Assembly (NCBI GenBank): GCA_965203565.1
Contig: OZ241896.1
Coordinates: 1,984,001-2,048,000, forward strand
Source: JAAXGX01 sp965203565
GTDB lineage: Bacteria; Acidobacteriota; Vicinamibacteria; Vicinamibacterales; UBA8438
DNA: 64,000 nt
Reading direction: 5' to 3'
Shown: piece after piece, positions 7,726-16,266 of the stretch
Position numbering within the stretch: the first letter of the stretch is position 1
Layout: every line of letters begins with the position of its first letter
Notes under the pieces: model-generated
The model's database searches: none
What the model was told of the DNA's origin: nothing
What the model saw: only the letters and a program-made list of their open reading frames with translations
Made by a program: the position numbers and the translations under genes

Positions 7726-8382
7726 TCACCGCCGGAATTCCTCGTCGGCGATCACCTCGACGCCGGGGGGAATCGTGAACGCGAACAGATCGTCCGGCAT
7801 CTCCTGGTTCTCCTTGAGGTCCGAGAACGTGAACGTCGAGACGGCGCCCTGGAAGTCGGTGGCCCGCACCTGGGTGACGCTGAGGCTCTCGCGGTCGACC
7901 ACCAGCGTCAGCCGCGTGTAGTCGACGTCGCTTCGGGCCGGGGTCAGCTCCACGGCCCACGCGCCCGGCGGCGCCTCGGCGGCGTCGTCGTAGGCGGCGG
8001 AGAAGTCGTGCGACAGGTCGCCGCGCCCGGCCAGGAAGAGCGCCGGCGTCGAGACGCTGTCGCCGGACGGCACGGCGCCGACGATCACCTGCCGGTCGAT
8101 CGGGAGGTACGAATACAGGGAGGCGCCGTCCGAGACGAACAGCTTCTCCTCGGGCGACGTGTAGCGCCACCGCATCTTCCCCGGCTTCTTGATCATCACC
8201 GTGCCGCGCTCCACCAGCGTCGTCCGCAGCACGCCGCCCGCGTAGGTCTGCTCGAACGCGGCCGAGAAGTTGCGGACCGAGTCGTACTTCGCCTGCAGCG
8301 CGTCGATCAGCTCGTCTATCGGCGGCCGGCCTTCGCGCGGCGCCTGCGCGGCGCCGGCGGCCAGGACAGCCGCGGCCAGCAA
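7726..8382 (-). CDS. lolA: LolA-like outer-membrane lipoprotein carrier protein
   Basis: About 218 residues in the LolA fold (periplasmic carrier that takes lipoproteins from LolCDE to the outer membrane). Supporting segments are 'LQAKYDSVRNFSAAFEQTY', 'RGTVMIKKPGKMRWRY', 'KLFVSDGASLYSYLP' and 'LTLVVDRESLSVTQVRATDFQG', all in family order. The N-terminus is a hydrophobic alanine-rich signal stretch ending near 'AGAAQA'. The start is uncertain: a TTG at 8382 leaves a very short signal peptide with no positive charge. The next in-frame ATG, at 8481, would overlap the upstream rhodanese-like gene by 82 bases. It lies 18 bases downstream of that gene and faces murA. Confidence 0.8.
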   Translation of the reverse strand: MLAAAVLAAGAAQAPREGRPPIDELIDALQAKYDSVRNFSAAFEQTYAGGVLRTTLVERGTVMIKKPGKMRWRYTSPEEKLFVSDGASLYSYLPIDRQVIVGAVPSGDSVSTPALFLAGRGDLSHDFSAAYDDAAEAPPGAWAVELTPARSDVDYTRLTLVVDRESLSVTQVRATDFQGAVSTFTFSDLKENQEMPDDLFAFTIPPGVEVIADEEFRR

Positions 8383-8399
8383 CCGGACGATCCGCCCGG

Positions 8400-8774
8400 C
8401 TAGCCCTTCAGGGCGCCGGCCTGCGGCGGTTTCTGCTTGGGGGCTTCCTTCTCTTCGGTCGGGAACCTGGCGGTCAGCCACTCGACGATTCCCCCCTTGA
8501 GCGCGCTGGCCCGGTAGCCGCGGCGGATCAGCCTGGCCGCCACGTGGGCGCTGACCAGCTCGTCGGGGTCCGAGTCGTAGGCGACCACGTCACGGTCCTT
8601 CGGCAGATCGGGGAGGACGAACTCCGGCGGCGCGACGCGCACCGCGCCGGGGAGCTTCACGGTGCTGTGCTCGTAGGGATACTTGAGCCGGGCGTCGACG
8701 AGGATCGGCGCCGCGGACTCGCCGCCCTCGAGCCGCTCCTTCACGGCTTCCTTGCTGATGCGGGGGATCGGCAT
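8400..8774 (-). CDS. Rhodanese-like domain protein lacking the active-site cysteine
   Basis: A 124-residue single rhodanese-fold domain. The 'ILVDARLKYPYEHSTVKLPGAVRV' region (24-47) matches the start of the domain, and 'LIRRGYRASALKGGIVEW' matches its end. The active loop, normally 'vYC..G.RS' or 'YCxCPNExTS', reads V-A-Y-D-S-D-P-D-E-L-V-S, so the cysteine is replaced by Asp67. Sulfurtransferase activity is therefore unlikely, and a binding or regulatory role is more plausible. The C-terminal 20 residues are charged and proline-rich. It sits 2 bases downstream of the FmdB gene and just upstream of lolA, so the three genes look co-transcribed. Confidence 0.8.
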   Translation of the reverse strand: MPIPRISKEAVKERLEGGESAAPILVDARLKYPYEHSTVKLPGAVRVAPPEFVLPDLPKDRDVVAYDSDPDELVSAHVAARLIRRGYRASALKGGIVEWLTARFPTEEKEAPKQKPPQAGALKG

Positions 8775-8776
8775 CG

Positions 8777-9004
8777 TCAGTTCAGCGAGCAGGCGCCCGG
8801 CCCGCGCACGTCGCCGCAGGCTCCGCACGGCGCCGGCGCTTCCGCCGCCGCGGACGCCGCCCGGCCCGCGCCGACCGCGAACACCGACAACCGGCGGTCG
8901 AGCGCCGCGCTCCGGCACTCGGGGCATCGCGCCGCTTCGGGACGGCGGACGAGCATCTCGAAAGCGTGCGAACAGTCGTTGCAGACGTACTCGTGAATCG
9001 GCAT
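8777..9004 (-). CDS. FmdB-family zinc-ribbon protein
   Basis: A 75-residue protein opening 'MPIHEYVCNDCSHAFE', the standard start of the FmdB/CxxC_CxxC_SSSS regulatory zinc ribbon. Zinc ligands would be C8, C11, C27 and C30. A further 'CGACG' and a late Cys near the end resemble the extra cysteine-rich tail seen in many family members. The biochemical role of the family is unknown; it was first noted next to formamidase genes. The ATG at 9004 gives the canonical N-terminus. Divergent spacing from thrC is small (73 bases between gene ends), and it probably leads the FmdB-rhodanese-LolA unit. Confidence 0.85.
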   Translation of the reverse strand: MPIHEYVCNDCSHAFEMLVRRPEAARCPECRSAALDRRLSVFAVGAGRAASAAAEAPAPCGACGDVRGPGACSLN

Positions 9005-9077
9005 GTCGAATCTGTCGGGCGCCCATGATACCACGGCGCCGCCGCGCGTCCGGGGTCCCGTGCGCCGGCTGCCTGGA

Positions 9078-10403
9078 TCAGTCGCCGGCGGCCGTCTCGA
9101 CCGCCCGGCGCACGGCGTCGTAGTCGTTCGGCAGGTCGATCGGAGCGTTCGCGTGCGCGGGCGTGACGCCGGGCAGCGTGCGATCGTGGTACCCGCACTT
9201 GAAGTCGGTGAACTTCAACCCGTTCGCGGTCGACACCACCACCACCCGGTCCGTCGCCTTGACGACGCCGCGCGCCCGGAGCTTGATCAGCGCCGCCAGG
9301 GCGACGCCGGTGTGCGGACAGTTGAACATGCCGGTCCGGTCGGCGCGGGCGACGGCGTCGGCCAGCTCCGTCTCGCTCGCCTGCTCGACGACGCCGTCGT
9401 GCCGTCGCAGCGTGCGGACCGCCTTCTCTATCGAGACCGGATTCCCGATCCGGATCGCCGACGCCTGGGTCGGCGCGGCGGCGATCGGCTCGAACCGCCA
9501 GCCGTTCACGTAGGCGCGGTACAGCGGGTTCGCGGCTTCGGCCTGGGCGACGACGATCCGCGGCTGCCGGGTGATCAGGCCGAGCTGCGCCATCATCTCG
9601 AACCCGGCGCCGAGGGCGCTCACGTTGCCGAGGTTGCCGCCGGGGATGACGACGACGTCCGGCGCCTCCCAGTCGAACTGCTGGACGATCTCGATGGAGA
9701 CCGTCTTCTGGCCTTCGAGCCGGAGGCTGTTCATCGAATTCGCGAGATAGATCCCTTCTTCGGCCGCAAGCTGCCTGACGATCGCCATGCAGCCGTCGAA
9801 GTCGGTGTCGAGGGCGAGCACCGTGGCGCCGTTGGCGAGCGGCTGCACGAGCTGCGCCGTCGAGACCTTGCCGCGCGGGAGGATGACGATCGCCGGAACG
9901 CCGGCCGCCGCCGCGTAGGCCGCGAGCGACGCCGACGTGTCGCCGGTCGAAGCGCAGGCCACCGCCCGGATCGAGCGGCCGGCGCGGATCATCTGCCGGA
10001 CCACCGAGACCAGCACGGTCATCCCGAGGTCCTTGAACGACCCGGTGTGGGAGTTCCCGCACAGTTTCACCCACAGCTCGTCGAGGCCCAGCTCGCGCCC
10101 GAACCGATCGGCCCAGAACAGGTTGGTCCCCCCCTCGTCCATCGAGACGACGTTGTCGTCGTCGACGATCGGGCAGACCCACTCCTTCTTGCCCCAGACG
10201 GCCGACCCGTACGGCCAGGTGGTCCGCTTGTAGCGGTCGTCGAACAGCCGCGTCCAGGACCCGGGCGCGCGTTCGCCGAGCGCGTCGAGGTCGTGCGACA
10301 CTTCGAGGAGGTTGCCGCACGTCGGGCACTGGTAGATCGGCGTGAGCAGGGAGTGCTCGCCCTCGCACCCGGCGCTGCAGCGAAAGACGGCGCGGTACCG
10401 CAT
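9078..10403 (-). CDS. thrC: Threonine synthase
   Basis: A 441-residue PLP enzyme converting O-phosphohomoserine to threonine. The PLP lysine is K124 in 'NSHTGSFKDLGM'. An N-terminal zinc-ribbon-like pair (C9 and C13, C26 and C29 in 'QCPTCG') precedes the fold, as in the type of ThrC that begins with a small metal-binding segment. Other family motifs are 'ACASTGDTSASLAAYAA', 'EGIYLANSMNSLRLEGQKT' and the phosphate-binding 'VIPGGNLGNVSALGAGF'. The related enzyme cysteate synthase cannot be fully excluded by eye. Length is normal. It is divergent from the DinB-fold gene, with 36 bases between their start codons. Confidence 0.92.
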   Translation of the reverse strand: MRYRAVFRCSAGCEGEHSLLTPIYQCPTCGNLLEVSHDLDALGERAPGSWTRLFDDRYKRTTWPYGSAVWGKKEWVCPIVDDDNVVSMDEGGTNLFWADRFGRELGLDELWVKLCGNSHTGSFKDLGMTVLVSVVRQMIRAGRSIRAVACASTGDTSASLAAYAAAAGVPAIVILPRGKVSTAQLVQPLANGATVLALDTDFDGCMAIVRQLAAEEGIYLANSMNSLRLEGQKTVSIEIVQQFDWEAPDVVVIPGGNLGNVSALGAGFEMMAQLGLITRQPRIVVAQAEAANPLYRAYVNGWRFEPIAAAPTQASAIRIGNPVSIEKAVRTLRRHDGVVEQASETELADAVARADRTGMFNCPHTGVALAALIKLRARGVVKATDRVVVVSTANGLKFTDFKCGYHDRTLPGVTPAHANAPIDLPNDYDAVRRAVETAAGD

Positions 10404-10439
10404 TCTGCGCTACAGTCTACCCGCGAAGGAGGGACGCCG

Positions 10440-10967
10440 GTGGCGCAGCCTGCACGCGCGACGCTGCTCGACGAGGCGCTCGAAGCCTGGGCCGACGCCC
10501 GGCGGGGCGTCGCGGCCGAGCTGGCCAACATCCCGGCCCGGCGCGCCGGTTTCCGTCCGGCGCCGGGCGCGCGGTCGGTGGCCGAGCTGGTCCGGCACGT
10601 CATCGAGACCGGGCTGATGTGGTCCGGCGAACTCTCCGATCCGCGGGGCGATTTCACCCGCATGGACTTCCCGGCGTTCATCGAGTATTACGCCGGCGAC
10701 GTCGCCGGCCGCCGGACGAAGACCGGGCTGCTCGATCTCCTGGAGACGACCCACGCGCAGGGCGCCGCGCAGCTCCGGGCGGCCGGCGAGGTCGGGATGC
10801 TCCAGCGCATCACCCGGTTCGATGGAAAGCGCGGCACGCGCCTGGCCTGGATGCACCACGGCATCGCCCACGAAGAGTACCACCGCGCCCAGCTGGCGCT
10901 GTACGCGCGGCTCCTGGGCCTGACGCCGGCGTTGACCAGATTGATCAAGGACCTGGAATTATCATGA
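10440..10967 (+). CDS. DinB-fold metal-binding protein
   Basis: A 175-residue four-helix protein of the DinB/YfiT type. The metal ligands expected for this fold are present: H53 in 'LVRHVIET' and H144 with H148 in 'GIAHEEYHRAQ'. The GTG at 10440 is chosen because a strong AAGGAGGG ribosome-binding site lies at 10426-10433. Members of this superfamily include thiol transferases and DNA-damage-inducible proteins of unknown activity, so no specific reaction is proposed. It overlaps the next, oppositely oriented gene tail-to-tail by 6 bases. Confidence 0.85.
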   Translation: MAQPARATLLDEALEAWADARRGVAAELANIPARRAGFRPAPGARSVAELVRHVIETGLMWSGELSDPRGDFTRMDFPAFIEYYAGDVAGRRTKTGLLDLLETTHAQGAAQLRAAGEVGMLQRITRFDGKRGTRLAWMHHGIAHEEYHRAQLALYARLLGLTPALTRLIKDLELS

Positions 10968-12245
10968 ATAAGCGATCTTCGCCAACTGGTGGTTCTCGAT
11001 CTGGCGGCGAATCACCTCGCTGGACACTCCGAACTCCCGGCCGAAGTCGTCAATCTCCTCGGCGTGGACGACCTTGCTCGAGAGCCGTTCCCGGAGGGAT
11101 GCGGCGGGGGCGAGGAATTCCGCAGCGAACGCCCTAGACAGCGCCTGGCGGTCCGTGGCCAGGGAACTGAGCAGGCCGGGACCGGGTTCAGTCCGGCCCA
11201 GATAATCGCCGATCGCACGCGCTCTGAGAAACCGCGTCCCCGGTTCGCTCCGGGGCGCCGCCGTCACGCACGCCGGAGTGTCCGTCGCCACCAGTCCGAG
11301 AATCCGGTTGGAGATCGGTGGCTTGTCCTCGTGGTGCATGAACGCCGATCGAAAATCGAATCGTCCTTCCCCCGCGACGAGTGCGGTGCGGGCCGCTTGC
11401 GCGAGCGCGTAACCCTTCCGCCAGGGCCGGCCGTTCGGCTCCGCCGGCAGGGACTCTTGGACAGAACGCCGGATGCCCGACCACAGGGGTTCGTCCCCGA
11501 CTCCTTCAATGGCGGCCAGGGCCTCTTCCAGCCATCGGCGGGCGTCCGGCAGCGAGTCTTCGTTGGCGCCGGCCAGTGCGTCTTCGCGTATGGACGGAGC
11601 GACGTGCTCCCAGAACCTGACGATGGCGTCCGCCAGGGAGTCCTGCACGTCGAACGGGTCGACGCCGAGCAGCGCCGCGGCGCGGCTGAACGCCCGTTCG
11701 TCGGGGTCGAGCGCGTTGACCGCCCGCCATGCGCTCTCCAGGTCTTCTGCGGCCGGGCCGCCGCCGGGGCGGGTGCGAAGCCGTTCGATGACCGCCTCGA
11801 CGAGGCGCCGGAGTTGCGATTCCAGCTCCTCGCGGTCGACCGCCTGCTCCCCCTCGTCGACGAATTCGATCCGGGCGTGCCGGGGCCGGCGCCTGGTCCA
11901 GCGCAGCAGCATGCGCCCGGATTCGGGGATCAGGGTGAGGTCCGGCAGCACGAAACCGTCGCCTGCGAACGCCAGGTTGTGCCGGGATTCGAAGTCGGGA
12001 CGCTGTTCGTTCGTATCCTCGATCTCGTGCCAGATGTGGAGCCAGTGGTTGACCAGCCACTCGGCGACGACGAACAGCGGAACGACGACGTGGCGTCTGT
12101 AGATCCCGTGCCGGCGGTCAAGCACCGACGTGACGGTCTGATCGCCTGCTTCGATGACGAGCGTCGCCAGCGTTTCCCGAGCAGGGTCGTCCGGCGCCTG
12201 AGCCGCTTCGACCCAGTCCCAGTCGAATCGGCAGGAGGCGTTCAT
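10962..12245 (-). CDS. Unknown protein with an IrrE/ImmA-like C-terminal tail
   Basis: A 427-residue protein I do not recognise as a whole. The first 110 residues contain 'PLFVVAEWLVNHWLHIWHE', a Trp/His-rich stretch. The last 60 residues read 'RAFAAEFLAPAASLRERL' and then 'REFGVSSEVIRRQIENH', very like the end of ImmA/IrrE metallopeptidases, where 'AFAAELLMP' follows the active site and a winged-helix-like segment follows that. The HExxH zinc motif that should precede it is absent; the equivalent position reads 'LLSSLATDRQALS'. It could be a degenerate regulator or an antitoxin-like protein. No partner toxin is adjacent. Coding is supported by the uninterrupted frame and normal codon use. 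Confidence 0.7.
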   Translation of the reverse strand: MNASCRFDWDWVEAAQAPDDPARETLATLVIEAGDQTVTSVLDRRHGIYRRHVVVPLFVVAEWLVNHWLHIWHEIEDTNEQRPDFESRHNLAFAGDGFVLPDLTLIPESGRMLLRWTRRRPRHARIEFVDEGEQAVDREELESQLRRLVEAVIERLRTRPGGGPAAEDLESAWRAVNALDPDERAFSRAAALLGVDPFDVQDSLADAIVRFWEHVAPSIREDALAGANEDSLPDARRWLEEALAAIEGVGDEPLWSGIRRSVQESLPAEPNGRPWRKGYALAQAARTALVAGEGRFDFRSAFMHHEDKPPISNRILGLVATDTPACVTAAPRSEPGTRFLRARAIGDYLGRTEPGPGLLSSLATDRQALSRAFAAEFLAPAASLRERLSSKVVHAEEIDDFGREFGVSSEVIRRQIENHQLAKIAYS

Positions 12246-12400
12246 TCGAGTCCCCGCACGATCTGGTTCGGCTCCAGCGGATATCCGTGGTACGTGCCTG
12301 ATCCTGGAGAACCTTCGTCACACCGTATTGGATATGAAAATGGCTGTCAACGGCGTCCACGGCCGGAATCCGCCGCCCGGCGTCGCCGCGGGCGGGCGTC

Positions 12401-12429
12401 TTGACAGGCGCGGCCGGCGGGAGTACTTT
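12401..12429 (+). promoter_or_regulatory. Sigma70-type promoter for the cytochrome/monooxygenase operon
   Basis: A perfect -35 TTGACA (12401-12406) is followed, after 17 bases, by a weak -10 TACTTT (12424-12429). Transcription would start about 12436, shortly before an AAGAAGGAG ribosome-binding site (12448-12456) and the ATG at 12465. It lies in a 219-bp gap with no gene in it. Confidence 0.6.
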
Positions 12430-12464
12430 CAACCGCATTGCCGCTACAAGAAGGAGCGCGCGTG

Positions 12465-13853
12465 ATGCATTTCCGGAACAGGACCAGGGAGCGCGGGCGC
12501 CCGCCGGTCGCCGTGCGGGCGGCGGCCGGGCTGACCGCCGCGATCGTCGCGCTGGGCGCCGCCGCCGCCGCCGCGCAGGGCCGGACGCCTCCGGGCGGCG
12601 ACGTGACGTTCACGAAGGACGTGCTGCCGATCCTGCAGCGGAGCTGCCAGATCTGCCACCGTCCGGGCGCCATCGCGCCGATGGCGCTGGTGACGTTCGA
12701 GGACGTGCGGCCCTGGGCGCGGTCGATCAAGCGGTACGTCGAGTCGCGCGAGATGCCGCCCTGGTACATCGACCGGCGGATCGGCATCCAGCAGTTCAAG
12801 GACGACCCGTCGCTGACCGACGCGGAGATCGCGACGATAGCCGCGTGGGTCGACGCCGGCGCGCCGCGGGGCGAGCCGGCCGACGCGCCGCCCCCCCGGG
12901 AGTTCCCCGGCCCGGAGGACTGGCGGATGGGCGAGCCGGACCTGATCGTGCCGATGCCCGAGCCGTACCTCCTGCCGGCCGAAGGGCCGGACCAGTACCC
13001 CGACGTCATCGCCGACCCCGGACTGACCGCCGACCGGTACATCAAGGCGGTCGAGCTGAAGCCCGACGCCCGGAGCCTGCAGGTCGTGCACCATGCGACG
13101 ACCCACATGACCGTCTTCGACGACGAGGTCACGCGGGGGAACTTCCTCAACGAGTACGCGGTCGGCAAGAACGGCGACATCTTCGACGAGGGGACCGGAC
13201 GGCTGATCAAGGCCGGCACGAAGATCCGGTTCGGGCTGCACCTGCACCCGTACGGCGAGGAGGTCCCGGTGATGGTGAAGCTGGGGCTCCAGCTCTACCC
13301 GGAGGGGTACGAGCCGAAGTACACCCTGATCAGCCAGCACATGGGGGACGACGACGACCTGCTCATCCCGGCCGGGCAGGGGAGCGTGCGGACCGACGGC
13401 TACACGCTGCTGACCGAGCCGGCGGTGATCACCGCGTTCCAGCCGCACCTGCACACGCGCGGGCAGGCGCAGTGCATCGAGGCGATCATCCCGCAGACGG
13501 ACGAGGAAGGGAACGTGCGGAAGCGGGCGCCCGGACCGTACGGCGCGGCGCCGCTGATGGAGCAGGTGACGCTCAACTGCGTGCCGAAGTGGTACTTCAA
13601 CTGGCATCTGGTCTACAACTACGCGGAGGAGGCCGCGCCGGTCCTGCCGGCCGGGACGGTCATCCACGTCAGCACCTGGCACGACAACTCGGAGGCGCTG
13701 CGCGTCAACCCCGACCCGCGCAACAACGTGGTGTACGGGCAGCGGACGATCGACGAGATGTCGTTCGCGTGGGTCAGCTACTACTACATCGACGAGGACG
13801 AGTACAAGGCGCGCGTCGGCGCGCGCAACGCGCGCCGGACGAACGATCAGTGA
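12465..13853 (+). CDS. Secreted cytochrome c with copper type II monooxygenase-like region (copy 1)
   Basis: A 462-residue exported protein with a signal peptide over about residues 12-38. A single haem c site lies at C61-Q-I-C64-H65 inside 'DVLPILQRSCQICHRPG', followed by a cytochrome-like helix region with 'MPPWYIDRRIGIQQF'. The C-terminal half has histidine clusters like the two-copper ascorbate-dependent monooxygenases (PHM/DBH type): H209-H210 and H214 in 'VVHHATTHMT', H259-L-H261 and H328-L-H330 in 'PHLHTRGQAQ'. This suggests periplasmic oxidation chemistry in which a haem domain feeds electrons to copper centres; the substrate is unknown. A second copy at 26.7-28.0 kb is closely related. 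It heads a four-gene operon of exported proteins. Confidence 0.82.
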   Translation: MHFRNRTRERGRPPVAVRAAAGLTAAIVALGAAAAAAQGRTPPGGDVTFTKDVLPILQRSCQICHRPGAIAPMALVTFEDVRPWARSIKRYVESREMPPWYIDRRIGIQQFKDDPSLTDAEIATIAAWVDAGAPRGEPADAPPPREFPGPEDWRMGEPDLIVPMPEPYLLPAEGPDQYPDVIADPGLTADRYIKAVELKPDARSLQVVHHATTHMTVFDDEVTRGNFLNEYAVGKNGDIFDEGTGRLIKAGTKIRFGLHLHPYGEEVPVMVKLGLQLYPEGYEPKYTLISQHMGDDDDLLIPAGQGSVRTDGYTLLTEPAVITAFQPHLHTRGQAQCIEAIIPQTDEEGNVRKRAPGPYGAAPLMEQVTLNCVPKWYFNWHLVYNYAEEAAPVLPAGTVIHVSTWHDNSEALRVNPDPRNNVVYGQRTIDEMSFAWVSYYYIDEDEYKARVGARNARRTNDQ

Positions 13854-13870
13854 CGGCTGGAGGTGAGGCG

Positions 13871-14299
13871 ATGCGAGCGACGGCGGCAATCGGATTCATC
13901 GCGGCGGCGGGCTTGGCGGCGGCGGCGGCTCCGGCCGGGGCGCACCATGCGTTCTCGGCGGAGTTCGACGCGAACATGCCGGTGACCCTGAAGGGGACCG
14001 TCACCCGGATGGAGTGGGTCAACCCGCACGCCTGGATCCACGTCGACGTGGAGAAGGCGGACGGCTCGACGGAGGCGTGGATGATCGAGGGCGGCGCGCC
14101 GAACGCGCTCCTGCGCCGCGGCTTCAACAAGAACTCCCTGCCGCCGGGTACGGTCATCCAGGTGGAGGGATACCAGGCGAAGGACGGCGCGCTCCGCGCG
14201 AACGGCCGCGACATCACGTTCGAGAACGGCGACAAGCTGTTCGTCGGATCGTCCGGCACCGGCGCGCCGCGCGACGGGCGCGATCCGACCGAGCGGTGA
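13871..14299 (+). CDS. DUF6152-type small exported protein
   Basis: A 142-residue protein with a clear signal peptide ending 'AGAHHA' at about residue 25. The mature part opens 'HHAFSAEFDANMPVTLKGTVTRMEWVNPHAWIHV' (read in pieces), which is the hallmark of the DUF6152 family: an 'H-H' just after cleavage and a 'W-x-N-P-H' core. The function of the family is unknown; it has a small beta-barrel-like predicted fold and is common in Acidobacteriota and Proteobacteria beside 'PDLSGIW' proteins, as here. The ATG at 13871 lies 17 bases after the cytochrome gene, so co-transcription is likely. Confidence 0.82.
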   Translation: MRATAAIGFIAAAGLAAAAAPAGAHHAFSAEFDANMPVTLKGTVTRMEWVNPHAWIHVDVEKADGSTEAWMIEGGAPNALLRRGFNKNSLPPGTVIQVEGYQAKDGALRANGRDITFENGDKLFVGSSGTGAPRDGRDPTER

Positions 14300-14322
14300 C
14301 CGGACCGGGGGAGGCGGAGCCG

Positions 14323-15147
14323 ATGGCGCGACGGCGGCGGAGTCGGACGGGGAGGCTGATGGCAGCGGCGGCGCTGGCCGCGGTCTGCGTCGCGGCGGCG
14401 GAGCGGGCGGGCCGGGCGCAGCCGCAGTCGGGCGAATTCCCGCGCGCGTCGGACGGCAGGCCCGACCTGAGCGGCATCTGGCAGGCGGTCGGTTCGGCCT
14501 ACTGGAACATCGAGCCGCATGCGGCGTACGCCGGCCGGCTGGCGGAGACGGGCGCCATCGGCGCGGCGCCGGGCGGTCTCGGCGTCGTCGAGGGCGGCAT
14601 GATTCCGTATCGGCCGGAGGCGATCGCGCAGCGGCAGGAGAACTTCGAGAACCGCCGGACCGAGGACCCGGAAGCGAAGTGCTACCTGCCGGGCGTGCCG
14701 CGCGCCACCTACATGCCGTTCCCGTTCCAGATCGTGCAGGGAACCGGCAAGATCTTCATCGCCTACGAGTTCGCCAGCGCCAACCGGGTCGTCCACATGG
14801 ACCCGGTGCCCGAGAGTCCGGTCGACACCTGGATGGGGCACTCGGTCGGGCGCTGGGACGGCGATTCGCTGGTCGTGGACGTGACCGCGTTCAACGGCCA
14901 GACCTGGTTCGACCGGGCGGGGAACCATCACAGCAGCGCCCTCCACGTGGTGGAGCGCTATACGCCGGTCACGCCGCACCACCTCGACTACGAGGCGACG
15001 ATAGAGGACCCGAACACCTTCACCCGGCCCTGGAGGATCCGGCTGCCGCTGTACCGCCGGATGGAGGAGAACATGCAGCTGCTCGAGTTCCGGTGCGTGG
15101 AGTTCTCCGAAGAGCTGCTGTACGGCCACCTGCGCAAGCGGCCGTAA
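14323..15147 (+). CDS. Exported protein of the 'PDLSGIW' family (copy A)
   Basis: A 274-residue exported protein with a twin-arginine-poor but Arg-rich N-terminus and a hydrophobic signal segment ending 'GRAQPQ'. The mature start carries 'ASDGRPDLSGIWQAV', a motif shared by a large, uncharacterised Acidobacteriota family. Later conserved parts are 'DTWMGHSVGRWDGDSLVVDV' (about 165-184), 'TAFNGQTWFDRAGNHHS' and 'VERYTPVTPHHLDYEATIED'. No catalytic motif that I know is visible. The ATG at 14323 follows a GGAGGCGGAG ribosome-binding site. A GTG at 14296 overlapping the previous stop is an alternative. It is paralogous to the next gene. Confidence 0.8.
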   Translation: MARRRRSRTGRLMAAAALAAVCVAAAERAGRAQPQSGEFPRASDGRPDLSGIWQAVGSAYWNIEPHAAYAGRLAETGAIGAAPGGLGVVEGGMIPYRPEAIAQRQENFENRRTEDPEAKCYLPGVPRATYMPFPFQIVQGTGKIFIAYEFASANRVVHMDPVPESPVDTWMGHSVGRWDGDSLVVDVTAFNGQTWFDRAGNHHSSALHVVERYTPVTPHHLDYEATIEDPNTFTRPWRIRLPLYRRMEENMQLLEFRCVEFSEELLYGHLRKRP

Positions 15148-15170
15148 CTTTGCGTCACAGGGGCATGCCG

Positions 15171-16145
15171 ATGCGTCAGAAGCGTCAGCGGATCGCCGCT
15201 TCTCCGCGCAGGGCGGCGGCTGTCGGGCTCGCCGTCCTCCTCGTCTGCCTGCCGGCCGCGGCGCGGCCCGCGGCCGGGCAGCCGCCCGGCGGCTTCGACC
15301 CGCCGCGGACGCCGTGGGGCGATCCCGACCTCCAGGGGATCTGGACGAGCAACGCGGTGATGGGCGTGCCGGTGGAGCGCGCCAAGGAGACGCTCACGCC
15401 GGAAGACGTCGCGCGGCGGGAGCGGGCCGAGGCGCTGCGTCAGCAGCAGGAGCCGAACCGCGACGTCAACATCGTCTGGGACGAGCCGGAGACGGCGCGC
15501 AGGATCGACCGGCCGGCGCTGGTGATCGACCCGCCGGACGGACGGATCCCGATCACGGCCGAGATGCAGAAGGCGGTCGACGACTGGGGGCCGGCCCACT
15601 ACGGCATCGGCATTTCGTCCTGGACCGACCTCGACCTGTGGGACCGGTGCATCACCAAGGGGTTTCCCACCGTGATGGCGCCGATGGGCTACAACAACGC
15701 CTACGAGATCATGCAGACCCCCGACTTCGTGGTGATCCGGTACGAGATCATCCACGACATGCGGATCGTTCCGCTCGACGGCCGCGCGCCGCTGCACGAG
15801 AACGTCCGGCAGTACTGGGGCGATTCACGCGGCCGGTGGGAGGGCGACACGCTGGTCGTCGAAGTGACCAACTTCTCCGACAAGACGTTCGGGACGCAGC
15901 AGCCGCTCGGGTCGTACCGCGGCGGCGGGAAGGACCAGCGCGTGGTCGAGCGGTTCACCCTCGTCGACGAGAACACGATCGACTACCGGGCCGAACTCGA
16001 AGACCCGCGCGCGTTCACCCGCCCGTGGACGCTGTCGATCCCGCTGATCCGCGACGACGGCTACGTGATCTACGAGTACGCCTGCCACGAAGGGAACTAC
16101 GGCCTCGAACACATCCTGAGCGCCGCGTTCAAGACAAGGGAATAG
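15171..16145 (+). CDS. Exported protein of the 'PDLQGIW' family (copy B)
   Basis: A 324-residue exported paralogue of the preceding gene. It has a signal peptide ending about 'ARPAAGQ', then 'TPWGDPDLQGIWTSN', and the same downstream blocks: 'QYWGDSRGRWEGDTLVVEV', 'VERFTLVDENTIDYRAELED' and 'FTRPWTLSIPL'. The repeated 'GRW-x-GD-x-LVV-x-V' and 'ERF/Y ... DY-x-A' blocks define the family. Function is unknown, but the genes cluster with cytochrome/monooxygenase proteins here, so a role in extracellular oxidation is possible. The ATG at 15171 is preferred because AGGGG sits 8 bases upstream; an ATG at 15165 is too close to it. It is the last gene of the operon. Confidence 0.8.
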   Translation: MRQKRQRIAASPRRAAAVGLAVLLVCLPAAARPAAGQPPGGFDPPRTPWGDPDLQGIWTSNAVMGVPVERAKETLTPEDVARRERAEALRQQQEPNRDVNIVWDEPETARRIDRPALVIDPPDGRIPITAEMQKAVDDWGPAHYGIGISSWTDLDLWDRCITKGFPTVMAPMGYNNAYEIMQTPDFVVIRYEIIHDMRIVPLDGRAPLHENVRQYWGDSRGRWEGDTLVVEVTNFSDKTFGTQQPLGSYRGGGKDQRVVERFTLVDENTIDYRAELEDPRAFTRPWTLSIPLIRDDGYVIYEYACHEGNYGLEHILSAAFKTRE

Positions 16146-16159
16146 CGTCGCCGCATCAC

Positions 16160-16266
16160 CGCCGCGCCGCAGCGGCGACGAGGTCCGCCCCTATCGATGC
16201 GTCGGACGGTGCGGTTTTGTACGGCGCTCTCTCGGCGTCGAGGAACGCCCGCGCCGCTCCGGCGCC
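16160..16266. repeat. Diverged 107-bp copy of the 3' end of the Sel1-trypsin gene
   Basis: This stretch aligns without gaps to 18221-18327, which encodes the last part of the Sel1-trypsin protein. About a dozen positions differ by eye. It has no stop-to-stop relation to any gene here, so it is a non-functional copy. It lies between the end of the 'PDLQGIW' operon and darG, and so brackets the darT-darG pair together with the original. Confidence 0.8.
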
